This document shows, one piece after another, positions 12,951 through 22,149 of a DNA stretch of 64,000 nt (positions are counted from its first letter, which is position 1; each line of letters starts with the position of its first letter). The DNA is from Ottelia alismoides (Eukaryota > Streptophyta > Magnoliopsida > Alismatales > Hydrocharitaceae). The stretch covers positions 372,001 to 436,000 of the forward strand of contig JAZKJV010000384.1 in assembly GCA_037367405.1 (NCBI GenBank), read 5' to 3'. The position numbers and the translations under genes were made by a program. The notes beneath the pieces are model-generated. The model searched no databases and was not told the DNA's origin. It saw only the letters and a program-made list of their open reading frames with translations.

Positions 12951-13039
12951 GCAGGTAGTCCGCATCTTCACAGACATGTCTATTTCACCGAGCCTCTCTC
13001 CGAGACAGTGCCCAGATTGTTACGCCTTTCGTGCGGGTC

Positions 13040-13087
<48 letters not shown>

Positions 13088-13232
13088 ACCGCTGTTCACC
13101 GGGGCTTCGGTCGCCGGCTCCCCTGTCATCAGGTCACCGACTTCTTTGACCTTCCGACACTGGGCAGGCGTCAGCCCCCATACATGGTCTTACGACTTTG
13201 CGGGGACCTGTGTTTTTGGTAAACAGTCGCCC
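12951..13232 (-). pseudogene. rrn23: Plastid-type 23S rRNA fragment (domain IV region)
   Basis: About 280 bp of organelle 23S rRNA on the minus strand, including the highly conserved GGTCCTAAGGTAGCGAAATT stretch (helix 69 neighbourhood) and ACTGTTTACCAAAAACACAG. A 2-nt deletion is seen in the conserved GTAAGTTCCGACCCGC stretch, so it is not functional. Its strand and order relative to rps12 are not native. A mitochondrial origin is possible in principle, but the adjoining rps12 intron favours plastid. Confidence 0.85.
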
Positions 13233-13599
13233 TTTCTTCAATGTTGGCGTATATCTAATTTCTTTTCTTTTGACTTTCGAATTAGTCAGTTCTTTGATTT
13301 CTTTAGTTAACTTCTATTTTTCCACTCTAGTGGCTCTTCCTGTAGGGGGATGTAATGGATTTGCTGTTGGGGGTGATCGATTTTAGTGGATAATCAGGTT
13401 CTTTTATGGGCTCTATTCCTAAATATTAATCGGTATCCTCCCTTAATCTCAATGACCCAAAGTTGGCAATTATTATGAAAAGGAACCATGGAATACTTGG
13501 AATCCCAGAAAAATATTTATTTTTATGAGTTGTTTGTTCATTCAATTCATTTCAAATAAGTCATATCTTGGAGATGGCAAGGGTGGTGCGTAGGTTGGA
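13233..13599. other. No feature recognised
   Basis: After the 23S fragment ends at GTCGCCC. A short hydrophobic plus-strand frame (13,198-13,386) begins inside the rRNA fragment, so it is not a gene as it stands. The sequence could be further organelle DNA but I could not identify it. Confidence 0.3.
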
Positions 13600-13801
13600 T
13601 ATGGCGGACTGCAAGGTTTTAAGGGTAAAATTGTCAAATGTAACTTTTCCCGTGAGATTTAATAGAAAATATAGATGGCAGCTAACACAGGGTTATGCCA
13701 TGTAAGAGTTAAGCATTATTCTGGATCTTGAGTGTAATTCACGATTATGTAGGTTATGATTGTAATTACAAAGTTACTCAAGGTTATGGGTGTAAATATC
13801 C

Positions 13802-14004
13802 TTTTTTATTTTGGTTAATCCTAGCTGTTAGATTGTGAATTGGTTAGATTAACTCAGTAATATGGTTGAGTTAATGGACTAAACTAACATAAGGTTATGG
13901 ATGTAAAACAGAGCATTTATTCAGGGTCTTGGGTGTAATTCGTGATTATGCAGGATTATGATTGTAATTACGAAATTACTCAGGGTTATGTTTGTAAATA
14001 TCTC
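13802..14004 (+). mobile_element. Extra terminal fragment of the same Mutator-type family
   Basis: Matches the right terminal region of the element at 53,701-57,445 (same GGTTAGATTAACTCA, TGGACTAAACTAAC and ATTCAGGGT... blocks, ending GTAAATATCTC). It sits directly after another terminus of the family at 13,801, so two same-facing ends lie side by side. Its partner end was not found. Confidence 0.5.
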
Positions 14005-14279
14005 AAGATTTTTCTAAATACAAAAACAAAAATAGAACAATAGTTCTACCAACACAAAAAGGATTAAACCACCCCTAAAATAAAAAGCATGATATTTCCA
14101 TCATTTTGAGACAAAAACCACCACGGTAATATGGGCATAAAAAAACAGACATGTGACATTACTCTCCCACCACCACCCCACCAGATACAAGGATTACATC
14201 TCAAAATCTGAGTCGAGCAACAATGACAGTGATTATGGAGTAGGTGACCCACCATGTTGAAAAAATGCACCACCAGATT

Positions 14280-14736
14280 CTCTTGGTTTTAGAAATTTCT
14301 TGAGTAAGCATTTACTCTAAGTTTCTAGATTTTTCTTTAGAAGATGATCTTCTTACTCTGTAGAGTTTTCTTAAGCTCTAATTATCTAAAGATTTCTTAA
14401 GGTGAGTTAACTGCAATTCTCTAGAATATTCTTGGATGCATTCAACTCCAATATTTTGAAGAATTTCATAGCCATAAAGGATATTATGGCACTAGTATAA
14501 ATAGATCTTGGAAGCCATTGTATGGAGGCAATCAAGGACATGCATCAAATCAAGGGAAAACACTAAATAATAAAGAGAGCCACCAAGCAAGTGAGCAAAA
14601 GAGAAGGTTGAGTGTTTTATTGTTGTGTCAAGTGAGTGCTAGTCTTCTTAGTGAGGTGAGTGGTTGTTATATATATGTATTTGTATTGTATTTTCAAGTA
14701 GTGATATACAATACATCATCTTATTCAAGTCAAGTA
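14280..14736 (+). mobile_element. Copia-type LTR remnant
   Basis: Sequence upstream of a primer-binding-site-like region, with a TATA box at 14,495-14,504 (GTATAAATAG) and a purine-rich leader downstream. The left boundary is unclear. No gag or pol follows; 14,886 onwards is unrelated. A short frame at 14,518-14,784 lies across the LTR end and is not a gene. Confidence 0.4.
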
Positions 14737-14885
14737 TTTTACAAGTGGTATTGGGGCTTGGTCATACTCTACAAGTTTTATTAGAGTGAGAGATTCTACA
14801 AGAGGTGTCAGGGCTTGGAGATATTTTACAAATGGTATCAGAGCTTGAGAATATTATAAAAGTGATATCATAGCTTAGGATATTC
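14737..14885 (+). repeat. Tandem degenerate copies of a tRNA-Met primer-binding-site motif
   Basis: About five consecutive units of 27-31 bp of the form TACAAGTGGTATCAGAGCTTG: variants TGGTATTGGGGCTTGG, TTTTATTAGAGTGAG, AGGTGTCAGGGCTTGG, TGGTATCAGAGCTTG and TGATATCATAGCTTAG. The fourth unit keeps a perfect TGGTATCAGAGC. They follow an LTR-like sequence, where a single primer site is expected. Confidence 0.6.
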
Positions 14886-16076
14886 TACACAACATTCATA
14901 TAGCCATCAGAAGAAATTTCTATAACCATAAAGAAAAGTATTAAAATACAAATATAATGAAACCAATGCATTAGTGTATTGTGTAATAGATCTTATATGA
15001 CCCTAAATGCCAGCTTCGATCACCATATTGTTGACCGACTGGAACAAAATTCTGGCCGAAACTCGATCGAACTTTCGATTATTTCAAGCGTGATTTCTGC
15101 TATGGCCCTCCATATAACTGGAATTTCGACTATTTCGATCGAATTTCGGTGGCCTATTGAAATTTGATTGAATTTCGGTGAAATTTAAGGCAATGTGATC
15201 TTACGAGTCCAAGAATAATGGTGCACAATATATGTTCGTTTCTGAAGAAACTTCCAATGTAGGGATGCACGACTAAATTTGATTTCCACAAGAGGGGAAA
15301 CATTGCATTCCCAATTGAAAACTCCTATCGCCATCCAACTTGACATCTACCTAATCTTTTTCCTCTATCCAAATAGCCAAATTCCTTTCAATCTAGTCTT
15401 AGCTCCATATTGAAAAATCTAGCTTAGCCTCGAAAAACAAGGGGTTATTTGTGAAATGACTTCCCAAAAGAAACTTGTATATAGGGATGAGTAGTAAACC
15501 TAACTTCTTTTTGTCAAGGTTGACCTAGCTAAGATCCATTGAATTTAATGGATCCTGGGCCGGATGCGGCCCATGGTTTCTTATTATGGCCCAAGGTTCT
15601 AGAATCTGTTGAGCTTTTGAGAAGGATTCAAAAAGTCATGAACAGTAATGTGATGGTTCCTAAGTTTACCGATGTAGTATTTAGAAGGATTGGTTTTGCA
15701 ATTCAAAAAGGGTTAGTGGCGCAGCTTATTGCCCACTTGTCGGCTATTTTGATGTAATCAACGAAGTTAACATACCTAGTCTTTTATAACATTCTTCGAG
15801 TAATGATGGACATTGTCATAACAAGATATGGACATTGATGTAGTGAAACGATATTAACTAAATGGATCTATGCTAAGTAAACTATCTATCTAATCATGTT
15901 CAACCATTAGAACATACCTTGAAATATTGTTAGATGGAATGATTAGTGTGATTAGGTTCAAGCACTTGCTTTAGGTGAATGTAGCATGATCACGATTACA
16001 AGCATTTAACGACGGGGTTTCCATGGCACTTCTCTTAAAACATGACTGAAGACGTGTATTTTATTGTCAGTGGTTA
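14886..16076. other. Intergenic, no gene recognised
   Basis: Contains a decayed patch of GAAATTTCGGT-type repeats at about 15,040-15,190, similar to 59,450-60,487. A 72-codon frame at 15,539-15,757 has no recognisable domain. The rest shows no coding signal. Confidence 0.5.
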
Positions 16077-16084
16077 CTCCCGTC

Positions 16085-16582
16085 CTGGGATGAAAACGAT
16101 CGGGTACGTATGCGAATATAGGTATAGTCGTATCCTTATCCATTTTAAAATACGAATACGAATGCGGATACGAATAGTAACGAATGTGAAAAACGTGTTA
16201 CCATATCTTTAAAAGCGAATACGAATGTAAAATGAATAAGAATTGGATACGAATAATAACAGAAATTTTTTTATAAATTAACTAAAATATACATGTTTAG
16301 GATGATTTAAACATAAAATAGATATATCAGATGATAATTTCATAACAATTATATCCACAATGGTGAATGCAGTCACAACATGTTGTTACATACATTTATT
16401 ATTAATAAATTTATTATTGTACTTATGTCAAATGAATATACGAATACGAATGCGAATATTAATGAATGTCAAAGTGAATATCCACATTAATTTTAAACGA
16501 ATACGAATGTCAAAATATGTATAAAATGAATGATAATAGATCATATGCGAATATATTTACATTCAATTCATTTCCATCCAAG
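16085..16582. mobile_element. hAT-type MITE, GAATACGAAT family (copy 1)
   Basis: 498 bp with imperfect terminal inverted repeats (CTGGGATGAAAACG / CTTGGATGGAAATG). It is flanked by near-identical 8-bp repeats CTCCCGTC (16,077-16,084) and CTCCCATC (16,583-16,590), the TSD length of hAT transposons. The interior is full of GAATACGAATGCGAATA-like motifs. Non-coding. Confidence 0.65.
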
Positions 16583-16964
16583 CTCCCATCAATATTTCAA
16601 AATATTACTGACGGTTTTGGGAACCACGTAATGATCTTAGAAAATTATCGATACTGAATACATTTACATAGGTTGTGTGCTTTAATTTGTAAGCGTAGTT
16701 ATGTAATAAAAAAAGAGTTTAAGGGTCATAATGCAAAATCCCATTTTATGGTTTCACTCTTTGGATATAGATTACACGTTGCGGCTATAAATCACACGTG
16801 GCAGCTTATCTGTGCCGCTGAACACCAAAGAACGCCACGTATCTCACAACATACACAACTCTGACGAATATATATAGACGATATTAACCTATTTATAAAA
16901 AGAGAAAAAAAACGGCAACGAGAAAAAAAAGATATTCACGGACTTCGAATCCGAAATAAAGACC

Positions 16965-17924
16965 TCAACCGGCGGAACAAGTCTTTTCCATGAACCGCTG
17001 AACGGTCCGCATAAGCTCGTCAGCCGGTTCACAAAACGGGTCCAGCGTGAGAAAACCGTGCTGCACGCCCTCAAATTCCACCAGCTCGACCGGTTTGTTC
17101 CACTCCTTCAAACGCCTCGAGTACTCTTTCGCCCGATCCGACAGCAGATCGTTTCCCCCAACCACAACCAGCATCGGCTTGAACCGTATCCGGTCCAGCT
17201 CCGGCGCCCCCGTCCCGAAAGGGTTCGCCATCGGATTATCTCTACCCTCGCCGACCGGAAGCGACAGCCTCCAGAAGCGATCGGCCCCTTCAAGCGTCAG
17301 AAACGCATCCACGGGGCATTCGGCCTCCGACCGGGTCCGGTCCACCCCACCGAAGAACGGCATCAGCAGTATAAACCCACGGATACCGAACCGATCCGGG
17401 TTTAACCGAACCGCCAGATGATGGGCGATATTTCCCCCAGCGGAATCTCCGGAAATAAAAACCCGGTTCAAGTCGGCTGATTCAGCGAGCCACGGATCAG
17501 GAGGATTGTGGGTGAGGAGCCACTCGACTGCATGCTCGGCGTCGTCGAGGGCCGCGGGGAGGCGATGCTCCGGTGCGAGGCGGTAATCTGGAGCGACGAC
17601 AATTGCGCGGAGGTCCGAAGCGAGACGGATGCAGTAGTTGTGGAAGTTGGGCCATGTACGCGATCCAACGCAGAAGCCGCCGCCGTGGAAGTAGAACAGA
17701 ACTGGCAAGCGGACTTGCCCGGGCGAGGTCGGGAGATAGAGGCGGAGGTGGAGGTCGTGCGCGGGATGGAAGAGGAGGTCCTTGTGGTGGACGGTGCCGT
17801 CGTCGCGAACAGGGACGTTGAAAGGAGGGATGGAGCTGCGACGGATGGAGCCGTCGCTGAGAACTTGGAGGACTCCGTGGCAGTCGTCGATCACACGCGG
17901 AGGGGAGGGTGGAGGTGATGCCAT
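16965..17924 (-). CDS. Plant class I carboxylesterase, CXE15-like (alpha/beta hydrolase)
   Basis: Intronless 319-residue protein of the plant CXE/HSL family, which also includes the gibberellin receptor GID1. The oxyanion-hole motif HGGGF is at residues 80-84, the nucleophile Ser161 in GDSAGG, the acid Asp259 in GGNDLL, and His289 in VQHGF, so the catalytic triad is complete and the protein should be an active esterase rather than a GID1-type receptor. There is no signal peptide, so it is probably cytosolic or nuclear. Length is normal for the family. The overall pattern (for example LHLRLY, PDYRLAPEHRLPAA, FFGG, FWRLSLP, MANPFG) resembles Arabidopsis CXE15, reported to hydrolyse strigolactones; that substrate is an inference here. 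The start follows an ACAACAACA leader and a TATA box 59 bp upstream. Open frames on the opposite strand are shadows of its GC-rich sequence. It is the only clearly intact protein gene in the window. Confidence 0.95.
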   Translation of the reverse strand: MASPPPSPPRVIDDCHGVLQVLSDGSIRRSSIPPFNVPVRDDGTVHHKDLLFHPAHDLHLRLYLPTSPGQVRLPVLFYFHGGGFCVGSRTWPNFHNYCIRLASDLRAIVVAPDYRLAPEHRLPAALDDAEHAVEWLLTHNPPDPWLAESADLNRVFISGDSAGGNIAHHLAVRLNPDRFGIRGFILLMPFFGGVDRTRSEAECPVDAFLTLEGADRFWRLSLPVGEGRDNPMANPFGTGAPELDRIRFKPMLVVVGGNDLLSDRAKEYSRRLKEWNKPVELVEFEGVQHGFLTLDPFCEPADELMRTVQRFMEKTCSAG

Positions 17925-17982
17925 TGTTGTTGTTGTGGTCTTGTGGACCGGTGTAGTGTGGAATGCATTGGGGTTGTGGAGC

Positions 17983-17992
17983 CTTTTATATA
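17983..17992 (-). promoter_or_regulatory. TATA box of the carboxylesterase gene
   Basis: Minus strand TATATAAAAG, 59 bp before the start codon, implying a short leader of about 30 nt with CAACAACAACA just before the ATG, as is common in plant leaders. No upstream ATG is seen between the TATA box and the start. Confidence 0.75.
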
Positions 17993-18352
17993 TGACTGAA
18001 CTGAAAGAAAGGCTTTAATTGCAAGGGACTTTTACACCTTGAACCTTACAATCCTGTGAAATTACATAAAAACCCATATAATTTTCTTGCGGCGGTGTAA
18101 TTTACCAGGATAAGGGTTGTGTGAAAAATTATAGATTGCAAAAGGAAACAAATTACCCAAAATGCCTTTGGTATTCTCAAATATGTACACATTGTTGGTT
18201 CTATTATATGTAATAATACAGTTGCACAATACATAGGGTATTCATAACAGTATCAAGTTGAGTCCGGCTTTGCTCGAACTCAAGCTCGATGTAATCTCCA
18301 GGCTAGAATTTATTGAGAGCCCGTTAGCAAGCTTACTTGTGTTCAGTTTGCT

Positions 18353-18660
18353 CACTACAACAAAATTAAGTTATAGTGATGTCTTTTTCAAAATCCGTTA
18401 CTAAATTAGTCGTTGTTCAATATATAATGACGATATTATTCGTTGCGAAATAAGTTTTCATACTCAAAATTAGCAACGAATATCATATATGTCGTTATAT
18501 CATTAACAACGGCGCACATAGTGACACTTATCCGTTGCTATTTTTCAAAACATCAACTAATTGTCGCTATTTTTTAGTTCAAAATTTAGCGAAAATTATT
18601 TAAAAGTTTAAAAAATAGCAATGGATAAGTGTCGCTATGTGGACCGTTGCTAATAATACA
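18353..18660. mobile_element. CACTA-like terminal region with fold-back repeat
   Basis: Begins CACTACAAC, the signature end of CACTA transposons. It then carries subterminal CCGTTGCTA/TAGCAACGG-type motifs in both orientations. A 31-nt inverted repeat with two mismatches lies at 18,515-18,545 and 18,611-18,641. No transposase and no second CACTA end were found, so this is a non-autonomous or truncated copy. Confidence 0.5.
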
Positions 18661-18892
18661 ACTACCATTTATCTAACAACCTTATCTAACATACCGCCCT
18701 TATCCTTTCCCCCATATTGAACGGAGAATAACAAATAACTACTATTTATCCATCATCATTCCTCCTTATCCACTACCTCCAATTGGACAGAAATAGTGCA
18801 TTATCATTCTTATCATTCCTTATCCCTTTATGTTATTCCTCCATCGAAATTGTTTACAAAATTCGGTCAATGAGATACATATGGATCACGCA

Positions 18893-18985
18893 CATGTATT
18901 TACATGTATGTGTATGTATTAACATACACATACACATATATATACATGTACATGCATGCATTTATATATGTACGCACTTATGTAT
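18893..18985. repeat. TGTATG/CATACA-rich low-complexity repeat
   Basis: Runs of alternating ACATGTATGTGTATGTAT and its complement. The 111-codon frame at 18,783-19,118 crosses it (Ile/His/Cys-rich translation) and is not taken as a gene. Confidence 0.7.
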
Positions 18986-19048
18986 GTATTTGTGTTCCAA
19001 GTTACGGGAGAAGGTGAGGACAACTGCGAGCGAACGACAGTCCGTCTT

Positions 19049-20162
19049 CAGCGCCGTCCCTGACATTTCATGGGCCCTAGGCAAAAGAAAAAAGGAGGCC
19101 CTTACAAATTTTTTTTAATAAGAGCAAATCGTCCCTAGTGTGTTTACCATCAAGTATAAAATGAAATATTCTATTTTCAGGGAACAATCGACCCTCATAT
19201 AATCTCATTAAATTTTTGATTTTAGCATTGAGTTATTCACCAAAAATTCGAATTTATACTAGGGATGAAAACAGATACAAATATATCTGAATATCTGCTT
19301 ACCGTATTCGAAAAATTACCGAACACAGATATTCGTATCCAACTACTGATCAAATATGAATCGATATGGATATGGGTTGTAAATATTTTCCGAATAAGAA
19401 TACATATATTGTAATGACTTGAATATCCGAATCCAGATCCGGATATCTGAATACAACATTTAATATTGTTTTATATATTAGTTGATGTAATATACGCCAC
19501 AACACCATGTTATTATTAGTATTATATATTATATAATACAATATATTAATGGTATAAATAAACTTCTATTTGTTTGGGAATGGACAACAAAAGTTACGAA
19601 CCCTATCTTCTTTTTGCTTCCAGTCAAGAACACATGTTATTATGATGCTACCTCTTGTCATGATGCAACCTATTTATATTTCATTGTCATTTTTAAAAAA
19701 ATATTTTGAACTTTGATAGAAATTCAATTCGTATTCGTATGTGGTCTTATTCTATCTGTATTCAGATTCCATGTTTATTGGATCCATATTTGGATTCACT
19801 CTTTATTTGATTCATATTCGGATTGGCTCTTTATTCAATCCGCATTGGGTCCGCTCTATTTTCGATCCGTAATCAGATTCGAATTTGTATCGGTATTTTT
19901 AAGGATATGATTTCCTTAATGCGTATCTGTATCGGTATTCGATAGAGATAAAATGAATATGGATACGAAAATAAGTATATCCAATCCGTATCATATCTGT
20001 TTTCATCCCTAATTTATAGAGGTCTATTTTACAATAAATTGTTTCACTGATTAATATTATTTTATTCCTAAACTAAAAATCAAATTGCATGCAAACCTGG
20101 GCCCGTAAAATTAATGGGCCCTGGGCAATTGCACTTCAAAACAATGCCCAGAGCCGGCCCTG
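19049..20162. mobile_element. hAT-type element, outer (contains another hAT element)
   Basis: Perfect 8-bp TSD TCCGTCTT at 19,041-19,048 and 20,163-20,170. Imperfect terminal inverted repeats CAGCGCCGTCCCTGACATT and, from the right end reversed, CAGGGCCGGCTCTGGGCATT. GGGCCC-rich subterminal sequence on both sides. Non-coding remnant, 362 bp once the inner element is removed. Confidence 0.8.
19260..20011. mobile_element. hAT-type MITE, GAATACGAAT family (copy 2), nested
   Basis: 752 bp with inverted ends TAGGGATGAAAACAGATA / TATCTGTTTTCATCCCTA. Flanking 8-bp repeats ATTTATAC (19,252-19,259) and ATTTATAG (20,012-20,019). Interior rich in ATTCGTATTCGTAT-like and ATCCGAATCCAGATCC-like motifs. 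It sits inside the outer hAT element, so it is the younger of the two. Confidence 0.8.
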
Positions 20163-20594
20163 TCCGTCTTTTCCTTGGCATAAAAACTGAATCACCAAAG
20201 TGATGCATGGGTGGACGTGGATGTGGGTGCATGTGTATGTGATGTCTCCTAAGTTTGTTGTGAGAACAACTCTATGGAAATGGCATCAAATCTATAATTA
20301 TCTGCACTATGATCCCCCTTACCGTGAGACTCCCTATCGAATTCTTCACGGCGGTTAAAGAACAGGTACATCGTCGAGAGGTTTGAGATCCTATTAATCT
20401 CATTTGAGGGAGGAGAAAAGGCAATGAATGGTACTTTCAATCACATAGGCTGATAAGTGTGTGAAAATATGCTATGTGATGGAGTCCAACCAAAGTGATG
20501 AAAGGGAAAACATTGAAAAAAGAAAAATAAATGAAAATGTCAGAAAGTCCAAAAAAAAGTCAAAAATGGGGAATATATAAAATGAAAAGAAAAA

Positions 20595-20667
20595 CGCGCC
20601 AGGTAGGGGTCGAACCTACGACTTTCTCCTTAGGAAACAGACGCTCTATCCACTGAGCTACAGGCGC
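20595..20667 (-). tRNA. tRNA-Arg(CCU), with an anticodon-stem mismatch
   Basis: 73-nt cloverleaf with 7-bp acceptor stem (GCGCCTG...CTGGCGC), A box TAGCTCAGTGGATAGAGCG, B box GGTTCGACC and anticodon CCT in the loop TTCCTAA. A T tract follows (AAAAA on the plus strand just left of 20,595), the normal Pol III terminator. It differs from the second copy at 47,367-47,439 by one base at 20,628, which turns a G-C pair of the anticodon stem (30-40) into G-G. The gene may therefore be weakened or a pseudogene. No intron. Confidence 0.93.
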
Positions 20668-21112
20668 TTTATATTTCGATGATCTCAGTTATTATTATTT
20701 AATCGTCTATGAAAAAATGAACGATTGGCTGCCGAGACATATAACCCCCTCTAATTGACTCGACCTAACCACGATCCTTTCATGTCCCACATTGTCATCC
20801 TGCTTCTCCATTTTGATCCAGTACTGCTCTTTCAGGTGCTTTGCAAAGCTATCGATGGATAGAATCGACTGTCGTTCGACGTGTATCAGTTGCAATGCAA
20901 GACATCTCATCAGCTTTATCTCAAGATGATTGCATCCAAATTGAGATACTTGTAATGAAACTATCAGTTACCAAAAAAATGACTGTAAACAATTGCTTTC
21001 ACTACAAAAAAGGTGCGTGGCATGCACATAGTGGCTCGTCATGTGCACGCCCACACTATGGGCAAGCACATGCGCCCAATGTGTGGTCGTTGATAGGCCA
21101 ATCACTAGGGCA

Positions 21113-21151
21113 GGCGGGCGAGCACCTTTATACGTCAGGTGCTCGCCCGCC
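21113..21151. repeat. Perfect 14-bp inverted repeat in the CACTA subterminal region
   Basis: GGCGGGCGAGCACC and its exact complement, 11-nt loop. Subterminal repeats of CACTA elements bind the element's own transposase proteins, so this is a likely binding site pair. Confidence 0.7.
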
Positions 21152-22149
21152 GTAAGGGCATGCACATTTGGGCTTACCAAAGGCTCACCCGCACATAATA
21201 TGGTGAGCATGTTCAGAGCACCTAGCGAGCACATGTGCTCGTCCAGGCTAAAGAGCTGAAAAAATATACAGGTTCAATGAGGTTTAGACGCCTCGTCGAA
21301 CATATACAGCCTGCCAAGAAACCGCTGCATGTACTTTTTAGAGTCGAGAAAAGTACCTTTAATATACCATCTAGCCAACTAATTCAACTAACTTGTACTT
21401 ATGAATATCAAATAATATATATGAACTTACAAACTAAACATATAAGTTAATATAAAATTCCAGTATATATATATATATATGTAAATGCATCATATTTAGG
21501 AGCTAAATATACTACAAATAGATGTTGTAAAGGTTCCGTTGTTACAAGTACTACTAGTTCTAATACAAAGTTCATACAATGAAAAGACTTGTTAAAAATT
21601 TTTAACAGAACAAGGTAAAAACCATCTATTATTTCTTTTTTTATCTAAAATTTTGAAATTAAAATCTACTTTGCTTTCTCTTTCTCCTTCTCATTTTCCT
21701 TAAATATGGCATACATGTGTGCCTCTTCTTGTGGGTCATTCTCCTCCTCGTCATCATCTGATTCAATCTCCTCATATTGAGATGGATGCCTTTGTGACAT
21801 ATATTGTGGAATATATATATATATGTATTTAAAGATATAGAAATATGAAATTATTACTCAATCAAAGGAGAATACTTACATGTAGACTGCGAAATCTTCT
21901 CGAAGCTTTGCCATCTCGAACTTTATCTACGATGGTGGATGTGATGATTGTGGCTGTGAATACGATGGCTGGCCTTAAGTAGATAAGGACCGATGACGTT
22001 CCTCCACAAAGTATGGAGGAAGACCACCAAGCGTCTGCTTCATGTTCGCCACAACATCCCTGCCTCCAAGGCCTATTAAAATTTTGATTGTTTAATATGC
22101 ATACATAGTTAAAAAATGAATATAGTAAAATCATATTTTATCTATACAG

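Larger units (their letters stand above)
11173..13801 (-). mobile_element. Decayed Mutator-type element carrying C-rich and plastid DNA
   Basis: The left end (11,173-11,340) and right end (about 13,600-13,801) match the two terminal regions of the intact element at 53,701-57,445, in inverted orientation. The right end reads ...GGGTTATGGGTGTAAATATCC, and the left end has decayed copies of the same ATAACCCT-rich motif. The interior holds the C-rich tract and the plastid insertion. No transposase frame is visible and no 9-bp TSD survives. Boundaries are approximate. Confidence 0.5.

Noticed and set aside
13198..13386. Hydrophobic 62-codon frame, possible membrane protein
   Set aside because: Its start codon lies inside the 23S rRNA fragment on the opposite strand and no family was recognised.
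15539..15757. 72-codon frame in an intergenic region
   Set aside because: No domain, no promoter or splice context, near chance length.
17508..17918. 136-codon plus-strand frame opposite the carboxylesterase
   Set aside because: Antisense shadow of the GC-rich CXE gene; Val/Glu/Arg-rich, no domain, while the minus-strand frame has all catalytic motifs.
20707..20910. 67-codon minus-strand frame beside the first tRNA gene, with normal protein composition
   Set aside because: No splice context or domain recognised and too short alone; may be a gene fragment but cannot be supported.
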